Shown here one piece after another: positions 45,971-56,590 of a DNA stretch of 64,000 nucleotides. This DNA comes from Brachynemurus nebulosus (taxonomy: Eukaryota > Arthropoda > Insecta > Neuroptera > Myrmeleontidae): positions 20,086,877-20,150,876 of the forward strand of contig JAPWDM010000005.1 of the NCBI GenBank assembly GCA_035578155.1, in the 5' to 3' direction. How positions within the stretch are numbered: position 1 is the stretch's first letter; every line of letters begins with the position of its first letter. A program made the position numbers and the translations under genes. Under the pieces are notes generated by a model. That model saw nothing but the letters and a program-made list of their open reading frames with translations. It did not search any database and was not told the origin of the DNA.

Positions 45971-46027
45971 CATATACATGAAACGTCGCAACCAGTTGAA
46001 ATTAGGAATGGGACGAAAGTGAGACAG
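45971..46027 (+). CDS. candidate 57-nt internal exon of the His-rich gene
   Basis: Bounded by a strong acceptor (TTTTGTTTTCAG) and donor (ACAG|GTAATT). It is phase 0 at both ends and encodes HIHETSQPVEIRNGTKVRQ without a stop. Phase matches the upstream exon exactly (IRKQ joined to HIHE). No later exon was identified before the window end, so the gene probably continues outside. Short exons are easily mimicked by chance; phase agreement and splice-site strength are the only support. Confidence 0.45.
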
Positions 46028-46457
46028 GTAATTGTTTTTTTTTTATACATTTCGTTTTTTAAGGTTTCGTAGTCTTAATCATGAAACGTTTACAATTTGT
46101 TAATGTCTGTTATCGCTTTTCATGGTCCAACACGGACTTGACCACCTCTTAATAGACTGTCATAGATCTTTAAAAATTTTGAAGTAAAATGAGATACAAA
46201 TTATAGTATAAAGTGTAAAAAAAATACTTTAGCTATTTAGTTGCTGTTGTTTGTATTTGTAACGAATCTCGTTACCTTATAGTATTTGTAGCCTGCACGA
46301 AATTCTGAGGTAGAGAGAGTGCGTCTAATACAGTTTAGAACAAGTAGTGAGTGAGCGACACTTTCATTCCATTGCCACTCTGATGATCACAGCAAGAACT
46401 TGTATGGTTGTTATGAATGATTTTAGTGTAGTGTTGGCACTTTGGCAGGCATCACAC

Positions 46458-46700
46458 GTATAGCTCGGGCCTTTTAACTTGTCAGTGCGCAGAAAACGAA
46501 TTTAACAAGTACATCTAATAGTAGGTAATAAAAGAGGGAATGAAAGAAAGCAATATGTTTGTTAAAAAGGTGTCTCTTTTTAATATGATTTAAACCTAAA
46601 TATTTTTCAGATGTTATTGTCTCTTACTTGTAATGTATTTTCAAATATATCTATCTGTATCATGCGGAGTTACTGCCAAGTTAAAATGCCCGAGCTATAC
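46458..46700. repeat. inverted repeat with 24-bp arms
   Basis: GTATAGCTCGGGCCTTTTAA then CTTG at 46458-46481; complement at 46677-46700 (CAAGTTAAAATGCCCGAGCT then ATAC) with one mismatch. Possibly the sub-terminal part of a MITE. Confidence 0.5.
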
Positions 46701-46944
46701 ATCGTTACATTAAAGCAATACATAGTGAGTCATGTGGTACAAATTACTTTCGAGATAAATGAAAGTAAAAATTTTGAGTTAAAATTAAGGTTCCGTAGTT
46801 ATTTCAAAGAAAATTTTTGAGAGTCAATAAACCATAATAAATACATATTACACTTAAATTTCCTATATTTTATCCCGAGAATCATGAAAGAACTCTAGCT
46901 ACTGACTACGAAACGCTGACTTAATGCGCGTCCGACACGCGTTA

Positions 46945-47415
46945 GGCTGGTCGTTCTTTGGATGCGGAAACGTGCGATATTTAACTCGGACGAATACGCA
47001 CGAAAACCGACGAACGACACAAACAGTTGTGAAGCTGTACATCCTCGTCCATTGAAAGCGTATCATTCGTCCGTTTCCGTGCGTATAATCATAACGTGCG
47101 AACAAATCCAATTTTGTTTGGATTTTGTAGCGCGAAGAAGTCCGTTCCATGAGATTTTTATTTTTATTGAAATGAAACTGAAGGTAAATTACAATTATAA
47201 CTGTGTAACTTTGCATATTATGTGCCATAAATTGTTTTTTACGTATTTTTATATCATCTATAGCTTGCGAAAAAAAAAAGAAATTAAAAAGAGAAATACT
47301 GACGAATATTGAGCTAGTGGACGGACAGTAGACATATCATTTCGGACGAACGACAAACGTGCGTAATCGTCTGATTCAAATATCGCAGTTGTCCGCAACC
47401 AATGGACGACCAGCC
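46945..47415. mobile_element. PIF/Harbinger-type MITE with TTA TSD
   Basis: Left GGCTGGTCGTTCTTTGGATG, right (complement) GGCTGGTCGTCCATTGGTTG; similarity extends about 50 bp, including GCGATATTT. Flanked by TTA on both sides (46942-46944, 47416-47418), the Harbinger target. Long frames inside (both strands) come from ACGAACGAC-type repeats and have no transposase features. Confidence 0.8.
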
Positions 47416-47418
47416 TTA

Positions 47419-49285
47419 GACGGCACGTAAACCCAGTTTATAGGCAGCTTCATTGAAGTTACTGGCGAAGTATGATATGAGGAATATAATGTGTTGTCTA
47501 TTATTCAGTAAACAGGGCCATATTTATTATAAAACAATATTTGTGTACATACGTATTTGAAAATAAAAATCGTTCCATTTCTTTTTTCCTTAATATTTTG
47601 ACAATAATTATTTGAAAAGGCAATAAAAAATTGTTACTACGGATTCCACTAGTAGTTGGCCGTATCTTGAACGAATCTTCAGATTTCATTTATTCATTGA
47701 TACGCTCAATCTATGAACACATCAACGCAAATTTATTCGAAAAAATACAAACCTTTCGTATTTATAACAAGTTAATAAATACCAATATCAGTATCATTCG
47801 TTTTTTTTTTCCCTAAATAGACAGTTTTATGTATTATAATAGTCGGAATATTCTAGAAATCATAAATATCCTTACTGTTATTCGCCAACACATCAAAAAA
47901 TATATAGAAAACTTTTCCAAAAACAAAACAGAAAAAATATCTTTTAATACTTAATATGCAAAATAAGCAAATCTGATACAATTTCGTATATTCCAATTGA
48001 TTTGTTCCCATAAAAAGAGAATAAATAATAATAAATACAACATTGTACAAAAAAATCCGAACATCTGCAATAAAATACAATTTTACAATCATTTTGTGCA
48101 TTATGACCGGGCATGTACCTGTTAGACGAAAAGTAATTCTCCAAATAAAATTAAATAAAACTACCTCAACTTTAATCATATAAAGTTTTACAATTAGTGT
48201 CATGGTGGAGGGGCCGGACGACAAGATTGAAGTGTTCTTTATAAATGTATGTTTAGTAGAATTATCAACACAAATAAATACGGTGCTATGTTCAAAAGTA
48301 AGTCTTTTAACTATATACCTACTTCATAAAGCTTCAAGACAAACATTGCTGTTTAATGAATCCCAGATACACCGAGAAACGTTGAAATAAATGATACAAA
48401 GACAATTTTAACTTGATGTATAATATTGTTATAAACTACAGTATAACTTGGTTTGTAATCTTTTCCAAAGTATACGGTCCTATAGGCTAAATAGAACAAA
48501 TAAATTTATCATAAAAAATTAAAGTTATTGTTTCCTTATATAAATCTTTTTTATCTTACAAATTGCCTACTGATTCCATTTACTCTGGAAAACTGTATAT
48601 TAAAATACATACAGTGAAGTCAAATTTAATCAGTTCTTATGCACATATGGGTACAGTTAAGTATAAAATATGTTGATACCACGTTTATTTTATAATATTC
48701 ACAAATTTATTATTAAAGTTTTACAAGAATTATGGCGTACAGATTGTCTTTCTCCTTAAAACTTTGCAAGTAAATAAAATTTACAAGTAAACAAGCGAGA
48801 TACATGTTGAAATTTTAATTTACATTAATTTTATGAATATTAGTATGTCGTAGCAAACTAGAAAAATATGTCTTTTTACCATAATCGCTGGAAGTCGACA
48901 TTTGGTCTTTATGATTTCAAAGAAGGTGGGTAAAGATTGGTCATTTTTCGTCTAAGATAACCGTGAAAATTAGTTCTTATTCAAGCAATTATTCTGTATC
49001 TAGTTTATTTTCAAGTTTTTATCTTAGCTGCTTAATATGTACATAGTATTTTTTTTAAATTATCACTTTTTACGCTTTTTGAACACATTTTTGAACTTTC
49101 GATGACTATATTTTAATAAGGTTCCACATAAATCACGATATTCCTTTTTTTCTCGAATTGTAAAGATTTATTTATTTTGGTTCAATAAGCGCATCAAAAT
49201 GATCCAAAACAAAAGTTCGTTAGAGTCTACGCAGAACTGAAACGTTTCATATATGTTTAAATGTGTTTAAACTTGTATCGACGGT
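47419..49285. other. AT-rich DNA, no gene supported
   Basis: A short locally GC-rich ATG context at 48202 (MVEGPDDKIEVFFIN) was considered as an exon but has no partner. Nothing else recognised. Confidence 0.35.
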
Positions 49286-49415
49286 GAAATTTACCAAGGC
49301 TCGACCTAGCCGAAATGGCGCCCGGTAAATCACTTTCCGGCGCCCCCCAAGACCTGGCGCCCGAGGCACGTGCCCCGCCTGCCCATCCTAGATCCGGCCC
49401 TGAAATTTACCAAGG
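49286..49415 (-). mobile_element. hAT terminal fragment flanked by 14-bp direct repeats
   Basis: GC-rich 102-bp insert (49300-49401) whose minus strand begins AGGGCCGGATCTAGGATGGG, then GGCGGGGCACGTGCC and GGCGCC: the classic end of a widespread hAT (Zaphod/Tip100-like) group. GAAATTTACCAAGG flanks it on both sides (49286-49299, 49402-49415). Only one end is recognisable, so it is a deleted copy or end-derived insert. Confidence 0.6.
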
Positions 49416-49590
49416 TGTAAACATTTTAGAAAAAGTAATATCAGAGGAATGGACTGATGAGCGAAAAATGGCCGATATCTACCCATCGCTTTTGACACAG
49501 TACTTAATGTATTTATTGGAGATTTCATATTAGGAGTCGTAGATAAAATACTCTGCGTGACTCTTACGTAATTTTTTCACTTGTGTGTTA

Positions 49591-50526
49591 GGGTAAGTGC
49601 GGGAGAGATGCCGCAGTAGCCATAGTTCGTCCGTTGATTGATAGATAGCGCTATTAATGGATTATATGTTTAAGATAAGTTAGTTATTTAAGCCGTATAT
49701 GGTAATATTTATGATTAGTCCATCAGTTTAGTAATTATCCAACTTTTTATTATTGAAAAGTAAGTTTTTTAACATAATATTTTATCAAGCATTTAATTCA
49801 TTAGAATTTAAGAATGTATATTTCATTGTTTTAATGAAAATGAGTTTTGTTATTAATTTTGGTATATTTTAAAAGTACCTACTGTATAAAATTTTAGGTT
49901 GGAATTCCGCACTATGCTTGCTATAGCAACATGCGGCATCTATCCCAACAAAAAGGAGAGATGCCACATTTAAAGTTGGTATAGATGCCGCATCATATTA
50001 CATGTTAAAAACATAGACTTATATACCTTAATTATGGAATTTTTTTGGACTGTAAATTATGCCACGTAAATACAAAAGATCCATTAATGGATCAGGAAGA
50101 ACCCTCATATTAGTGAAGATAACGAAAATAATGATGATTGCCTGTGTGTTGAATGTTTTGAAAGGTACTCACAAACAAAAAAAAAGTTGACTGGTTAAGA
50201 TGTATAAAGTGCCAAAAATGGTTACATATGGCATGCATCATGTATGGAAATGTGTGTAAAATGCAAAATTTTTAATATGAACTATGTGGCGTCTCACCTT
50301 CTTTGATGCGGCATCTCTCCCATAGGTGTGGGAGAGACGCCGCTTTGCAGACTTTACAAAAATGTTAATTATGAATCCTTTATGACTCAAAATTTAAAAT
50401 TATTTATAAATAATTTTAAAGAACAATGTTTACATTTATTGTGTACCAAATTTCAAATCAATTAGATGCATACTTAAAAAATTATCAAGTGTTTTCAAAA
50501 TGTGCGGCATCTCTCCCGCATTCACC
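49591..50526 (+). mobile_element. pogo-like element, copy 2 (without palindrome)
   Basis: Left GGGTAAGTGCGGGAGAGATG after TA (49589-49590); right TGCGGCATCTCTCCCGCATT then CACC. Highly similar to 30520-32144 and represents the empty site for the palindromic insertion. It contains a zinc-knuckle remnant at 50115-50275. Confidence 0.82.
50115..50275 (+). pseudogene. pogo-like transposase C-terminal zinc knuckle
   Basis: Frame reads EDNENNDDCLCVECFERYSQ then Lys-run; after a frame change DWLRCIKCQKWLHMACIMYG then NVCKMQNF and a stop. CxxC, CxxC, H and C ligands are in the order of a PHD-like fold. No catalytic domain upstream. Slightly better preserved than the copy at 31735. Confidence 0.65.
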
Positions 50527-51714
50527 TTCTATGCAGTTGGCAACTCCCGCTATACGTAATATACTGTTGTATTTTAAAAGTACTTATGCGAAAATATTGC
50601 TAGTATATTCTATAATTTATCATAGCAGAAAATTCCAAATTTCCCCACGGACATGGGACATCTTATAAATATTTATATTCTTTATATATCAAAGTTACTA
50701 TATAAGTATGTTGAAAATATGCAATATATACTCTGAATTAATAAAAGCAAGTTTATTGTGTGTTTTAATACAAGATGACAACGCTACGGTGTACTGTAGC
50801 GCTGCATGCGCTCGTTGCAACTAATTAATTCACAACTCATCGTTTTATTACAAAAGATTTATAACTACCTAGACACACCGATTCCTAGTGAATGTATCTC
50901 GCTATAACTTGACTTCGTCCGAATAAATAATTGCCATAGGGGAGAAGAAATGACACGACCAACGTTTACAGTAGACAAAACGTATAGTAGCGTCTATAAA
51001 CTTTCAAATCAAATATTTACGTAATCTTTCGATAAGCTGTTCCCATGTTTTTGGCCGTTGTTGTACTTAACTCACCACCACCACCAATATTTATCATTGT
51101 TCTGCTTACTTATTTGTTTATCTTTCGTCTTTTGTTTTGTATATCGCTACAAATTGTTTTCGCGTACTCACACACAAAAGACACTCGGTAACAAGAAATG
51201 TACAAAAAAACAATAGTTTAGATGATTATCATTACCTGAGTGTTTTGTCGTTTGCGGATATGGAATGGAGCTGTACACGTAATTCGGTCCATTCATATTT
51301 TTTATATAAATTTCGAAAAATTGCTTATAGTTTTGTTAATTGCGTATAGTTAAAATATGGTAATTTTTGTAATGATTTAATGGCTGATTAGTGATTACGG
51401 TAATTATAATAATATTTTAAAATGACATCATCAGCAAATTTAGACAATGTAGTTACATTGTTTATGTCTTTTGCATAATTAATATAATAAATTAATAAAT
51501 AAAATAATGCATAAATCATCTACTTATCTAGATAATTACTGGTTATTGAAGGATTTTATCTTGGCTTGATTTCACAACAAAATTTTCCTTCATTTTACTC
51601 GAAAGTCAAGGTCTACAGCAAACAGTTTTTACACACAACAACCTCCAATGAAATCATTCTTTTTAAAAAAATTCAAACATAACTTCTTGAACAAGTTGTA
51701 TTTGTACCGTATGA
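50527..51714. other. AT-rich DNA, no gene supported
   Basis: Short frames only; CACCACCACCACC at about 51073 is a simple repeat. Confidence 0.35.
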
Positions 51715-52190
51715 TTTTTAGGCTTCCGTACCTTAAAAGAATAAACTGAACTCTTATAAGGTTACCCTCGTGTCCATCTGTCACAGAATAAGGTTACCCT
51801 CGTGTCCGTCTGTCACAGAAGTTTTTCTCGAACACTATGTCACATTGGAATTTGAAATTTGGCATATCATTAGGTCTTGATGACGCGTACATATTTCGCC
51901 AGTCAGTGATTCGGGAAAAAAATTATTTTGGGTTAAAAGGGGGGGGGGGTCAGTTTGATCCAAAAATAGTTTTAATTAATATATCATGTGAGATACCATT
52001 AGAAAGAGCTACCTTTAAGGATTCTAAAAATATTTTTTTTTTAGAATTTTTGGTTCAGTGCTCTAAATGATATAGTTTAAAATTTGCTAAAAATGATCGT
52101 TCTCCTCCTTGAAAAAAGTTTAATTTGGTCTTTGGACTATTCAACCCTCACTGTACGAAACCCTAATTGTGCAATGCGTCGTTGTCCGAT
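51715..52190 (+). repeat. insect interspersed repeat (TTCCGTACC...CTGTCACAGA type)
   Basis: Starts TTTTAGGCTTCCGTACCTTA, carries two tandem 32-bp copies of AAGGTTACCCTCGTGTCC..CTGTCACAGA (51759-51822), and ends with CAACCCTCACTGTACGAAAC and GTGCAATGCG. This layout (GGTTCCGTAC, CTGTCTGTC-like words, then AACCCTCGGTGCGCGAGTCC-like end) is seen in many insect repeats. A G-run lies at 51940-51949. Confidence 0.55.
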
Positions 52191-53333
52191 GTTGCCAAAT
52201 TTTAGGTTAATAATTTATTTAGTCAGATTTTACTAATAAAAAAAGTTTGCGACTTTTAACATCATTTTCCATTGAAATATGCCAAAATTTCCTCATTTTT
52301 CCATAAATACTTATAATAAATTTGGTCATACATTTTAATACATTTTTTCAAAAATCAACATAAAATATAATCTTTCAACTCAGGCTTTCTAATCAACGTG
52401 AAACTTCAACGAAATTTTATTGACTTCCATCATTTTTTTTCATCGTAGTCCAACCTCCTTAATAAAGTTCAATAAGTAAACAGTACATTTATGAAGCATT
52501 TAAAGCTAATGAAAATTTCTAATTCACGCTAATTATACTTTAGAGTTTCAACAACATCTTCAATAAACGATTCTGCGAAAATATACTTCATATTGTTAAC
52601 ATGATTTTATAAGACATGTATAAATTACATATTACTTACATTTATAAAACTATGTACATACATTTTTGGTTTACAATCATACACATTTCCAAGGTAAATG
52701 GTCAATTAGGCAACATTAGAATCTTGCAATCAAGAGTATTCGATGATTCAGTCATATGGAGCGTTCATCAACTAAATCTCTTGAATTTCTTCGTCTCACC
52801 AGGTGGCTTCCTTGAACCCCCCTCGGGAGAACTATTTTTTTCCTATTAAGTCTAGAAGACATTCTATTGAAATTATATCTTTTTTTATTATAAAATGTGA
52901 AACTTAAGACATATTTTTTATAATTTAGCAAAATATCGCCACATAAAACACGTCTATTTAAGGATCATTCAAAAAAACACCTACGCAAACAAAGGGAACA
53001 GACAGTTGCCTAGCGTGATGATGTGGGATAACTGGCAGAAGGGGGTCGGAACAAAAGTGACGTCACGTGACGTTTGAAATAAATACATCAATTTTATTAT
53101 TTCTACGTCAATTTTACTTTAATAACTGTTGCAGTAAATCGCTAAAGATTAACAATAATTTTGTATGTTACTACAGTTCATTTCAGTTAAAGTTAACCAT
53201 GCTTCGTCACTTTGAATTTAAATAATTTCCGTTTTCTTGGCATTATCTCTTTTACTATTGCATTTATGTAAATTTTAAATTTGCAGTTTATTTTTAGAAA
53301 AGAATAGAAGATTGATTTGTTTCGAATATGAAA
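52191..53333. other. AT-rich DNA, no gene supported
   Basis: No pairable repeat or coding exon; GACGTCACGTGACGT palindrome at about 53059. Confidence 0.35.
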
Positions 53334-53700
53334 TAATAATAATAATAATAATAATAATGCGTTTAACGTCCGTTTTTGAGACTATTCAGTCTATAACAGA
53401 CGCCACCCACATCATTATTTGTACACTTTATTTATTCGTTACAAATTTTTTTATTCATTACATTATACATTTTTGATGTGGGTGGAGGACAAGGAAAGTG
53501 GTGTGAGGGCTAGGATTTGGTAGGTATGCGTCTGCAGCCGTCTTCTGAAGGAACTATGCCGATATTCATCTGGAAATGTGAAGGGAAACTGCAGAAAACC
53601 TTCACAAGCATAGCCGGCCGCGGGATTCGAACCCCAGACCTACCTGTCGGCAAGCGCTTAGTGCACAAGCACGCTCGGCCACTCCGCTGGTCAAATTATT
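53334..53700 (-). mobile_element. tRNA-derived SINE with (ATT)n tail
   Basis: On the minus strand it begins GACCAGCGGAGTGGCCGAGC, a Ser/Leu-type tRNA 5' half with A box, and continues to B box GGGTTCGAATCCC. After ~250 bp of unrelated body it ends in an (ATT)n run (53334-53358). Head, body and short microsatellite tail are SINE architecture. The T stem is degenerate, so it is tRNA-derived, not a tRNA gene. The body contains GTTTAACGTCCGTTTTTGAG (plus strand). Confidence 0.65.
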
Positions 53701-53780
53701 AAACAACTCGTTGAAAACTCTGAAATACCAACAATTCTACGATAAACTAATGAGCGGCGTAGTAATGTAGATGACGAATC

Positions 53781-53852
53781 TCCCCCGGTTGGTTTCGAAC
53801 TCACAATCTACCAGATAAGAGCGGAGTTGCTAACCACTACACCAACTCGGGG
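53781..53852 (-). repeat. second tRNA-like sequence, likely SINE head
   Basis: Minus strand CCCCGAGTTGGTGTAGTGGT then TAGCAACTCCG, GAGTTCGAAACC and CCGGGGGA. A and B boxes are good and the outer acceptor pairs form (CCCC/GGGG), but the anticodon and T stems have mismatches. It lies about 80 bp upstream (on its strand) of the SINE at 53334-53700, in the same orientation. Confidence 0.55.
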
Positions 53853-54888
53853 TTTCGAATATAAGAATTATTTAATTTTTTAACGAAAACTCATGATCAA
53901 TTGTATCTGAAATGAGGTATAGTAAGTAATAAAAATTATCATTCATTTAAAGAAATTCTTCAAGTTTTGTGACACACTATTAGGTAGGAGGTTGGGAATA
54001 AAATAACATGTTTGTTTTGATTATGACAAAAATGAACTTCCTCCCCTTGCCACACGTAATCTAACGCAGCTTTTTAATAATCTTTCCCTCCTCCCGTTCA
54101 AGGCTCCCTTATTGATACAACACAGTTGACATTGTTGATTTGTATCATTTGTATTATTTCACTTCAGAGAACTTTTACGCTGGAATCTCGTATGAAAAAC
54201 ATGTTATAATATATTCAAATAAATTTTTAATGTTAATTTTATTAACAAAACATAAATATGTCTACTATAATTGGCTTTTAGAATAACACAACAAATTCTT
54301 CGTTTTACCGCCATGCTTGTATCTAGATAGTTTACATACATATAAGCGCACATTGATAAACAGACAGACGCACAGACGGTGGTTAAATCGTTACGTAGCA
54401 CTTACCGGTTGTTTGCGATTATCTTTTCTCTATTATTTTCCCATATTATTATTATACGATACCTTACGTGTGTACTAAACTTCGTAGACAAAGTGTAGGC
54501 ATCAAGGTATGTGTATTTATTCTCTGTGTTTTCGTAGCAAAGTACCTATACCATAAGTTCATAATAATATAAACAATGTATTATGTAAAATTCATATTGT
54601 AAAGTTATTATAAACATTTATTGTGTATGCTTATAAACAATATAAATAGAATCTGTCTAGAAAAGAGCGTTCCCAACATGACAACGGACTTCTAAATAAA
54701 TATAATTTACCGGATAATCGTGTGATTGTAATCTTTGGTACGAATTGATCACCAAATTCAGTCGTGCGACTATTTACACGCAGACAAAATAGCCGATCGA
54801 CAAAATAATCGAACGACAGAATAACTGGAGGATATGTTTTCATTTAAATTATCCCTGTACACCACAAATCCAATTTTACGTAGTGGTT
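53853..54888. other. AT-rich DNA, no gene supported
   Basis: No supported feature. Confidence 0.35.
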
Positions 54889-55410
54889 GGTGCAAATTTA
54901 AGGGGAAATACGTAAAATCGAAAGATCAGGGGCGTCGGTAAACTTTTGTTTCGGGGGTTGGTAAATATTATTTATCTAAATTTATTTAAAACAAAATTAT
55001 CTTAAGAGATAATTTACACCTAAAATTCGGTTGTGTAGACAAAGGAAATTGAATGTTATACTAACGAATATGAATGACGACCTTTGGAAAACTGTCGAAA
55101 AATCAACTTCACTATCGCATTCATCAGCGTAAAAGACGCCAAATAGCGGAAGGGTGCAAATTTAAGGGGAAGTACGTAAAGATCAGGGGCGTCGGTAAAC
55201 TTTTGTTTGGGAGGTTGGTAAATATTATTTATCTAAAATTTAAAACAAAATTATCTTAAGAGACAATTTACACCTAAAATTCGGTTGTGTAGACAAAGGA
55301 AATCGAATGTTATCTATACTAACGAATATGAGTGACGACCTTTGGAAAACTGTCGAAAAATCAATTTCACTATCGCATTCTTCAGCGTAAAAGACGCCAA
55401 ATAGCGGAAG
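54889..55410. repeat. tandem duplication of a ~260-bp unit
   Basis: 54889-55152 and 55153-55410 are near-identical (GGTGCAAATTTAAGGGGAA, GATCAGGGGCGTCGGTAAAC, GACGACCTTTGGAAAACTGT, AAAGACGCCAAATAGCGGAA). The last ~75 bp of each unit resembles half of the 103-bp unit that follows, so the two arrays share ancestry. Confidence 0.85.
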
Positions 55411-56095
55411 CTGACAAAAATTCTAAAATATTCTACTCGTGAACTAGCAAAGATCCCAAAAACAAACTTCACTATTGAATTTAGCACTGAAAATTAGAGT
55501 AAGCAGCGCATTTTGACAAAAATTCTAGAATGTTCTATTCGTCATCTAACAAAGATATCGAAAAATCGATTGCACCATTTAATTGGTCATCGAATAAAAG
55601 ACGGAATAGCACATTTTGATAAATGTTCTAGAATATTCTATTCGTCAAATAGCAAAAATTGTTTGTCAAAATCGGACATTTGGTTTACATTAGTTTAATT
55701 TCGGTTGGACAATTAAGTGGTGCAGTAGATTTTCCAATGTCTTTGTTAGTTGACAAATAGAATATTCTAGAACATTTTTCGAAATGTGTTATTTAGTCTA
55801 TTTTTTGGTAGCCAATTTAATGGCGACGTTTGTTTTTGAATATCTTTGCTAGTTGACGAATAGAATATTCCAGAACATTTGTCAAAATGTGTAATTTGAC
55901 CTCTTTTTCAATGGACAATTAAATGGTACAATTGATTTTTCAATATCTTTGCTATAGTTTATAAATGGAATATTCTAGAATTTTTGTCAAACTACACTGT
56001 TTAATCTCACTTTTAATGACTAATTCAACGGTGAAGTCTGTTTTTTAATATCTCTACTAATTGGCGATTAGGATATTCTAGAATTTTACGTTACT
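55411..56095. repeat. ~103-bp repeat array with heat-shock-element-like trimers and an internal inversion
   Basis: Seven units spaced 102-105 bp within each half. Forward units are centred on 55421, 55523 and 55626; inverted units on 55760, 55863, 55968 and 56071. Each centre is TTCTAGAATATTC or its complement GAATATTCTAGAA, i.e. three alternating GAA/TTC blocks spaced by 2 bp, the HSF-binding consensus. Five are perfect (55523, 55626, 55760, 55863, 55968); 55421 has AAA and 56071 has GGA for one block. Flanking words AAAGATATCGAAAAATCGAT and ATTTTGACAAAAATTC are also conserved. The orientation switches near 55700. Confidence 0.85.
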
Positions 56096-56389
56096 CATTT
56101 TGCATTTGCATTTTGCATAATACGTATGCAGAATATGTGCATATATATCTACAGTGAAAATTTTAAAATTTTTATATTACCTCGGCCTTGACTCTGGCTT
56201 GGTACATAAATTTTCACCAACACAGACAAACAACAACATATCTGTGAGAGGAGAACCCCACTAAATCGCTGACGTCACTACGTAAAATCGGAGTACGTAC
56301 CATTGGATGGCCACTGTATTTGTTTTTGACCTAAATACACAAAATACCTCTATCGAATTTCCAATCATAAAAATTACTTTTTTTCGAAA

Positions 56390-56590
56390 AAAATTTTTTC
56401 CATTCTTTGCCACAGTGTAAAAAAAATTCAAAAAACTTTTAAACTTTGGCAAATTTTTGCAAACAACATATTTTTTGAGGTTTCTGGTTTCAGACGTGTC
56501 TAACTGAAAAACTTATCCAAATTTCGTAAAAACAGGATGTTCCGTTCGAGAAGTATCGCGCGGACACATGTATACATATGTATATAGAAT
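56390..56590 (-). mobile_element. TA-core repeat family, copy D (partial)
   Basis: Minus strand: ATGTGTCCGCGCGATACTTC, TCGAACGGAACATCCTG, then TTAGACACGTCTGAAACCAG. Matches the post-TA half of copies A, B and E. Only short TA-like sequence is left at the junction. Confidence 0.6.

Noticed and set aside
46899..47312. Two >100-codon frames on opposite strands
   Set aside because: They sit mostly inside the Harbinger-type MITE and come from ACGA-rich repeats.
48202..48250. GC-richer ATG context (MVEGPDDKIEVFFIN) as a first exon
   Set aside because: No in-phase downstream exon and only a weak donor; a chance frame is as likely.
53340..53360. AAT trinucleotide run as a CRISPR-like or coding repeat
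   Set aside because: It is the tail of the minus-strand SINE; no spacers and no frame.
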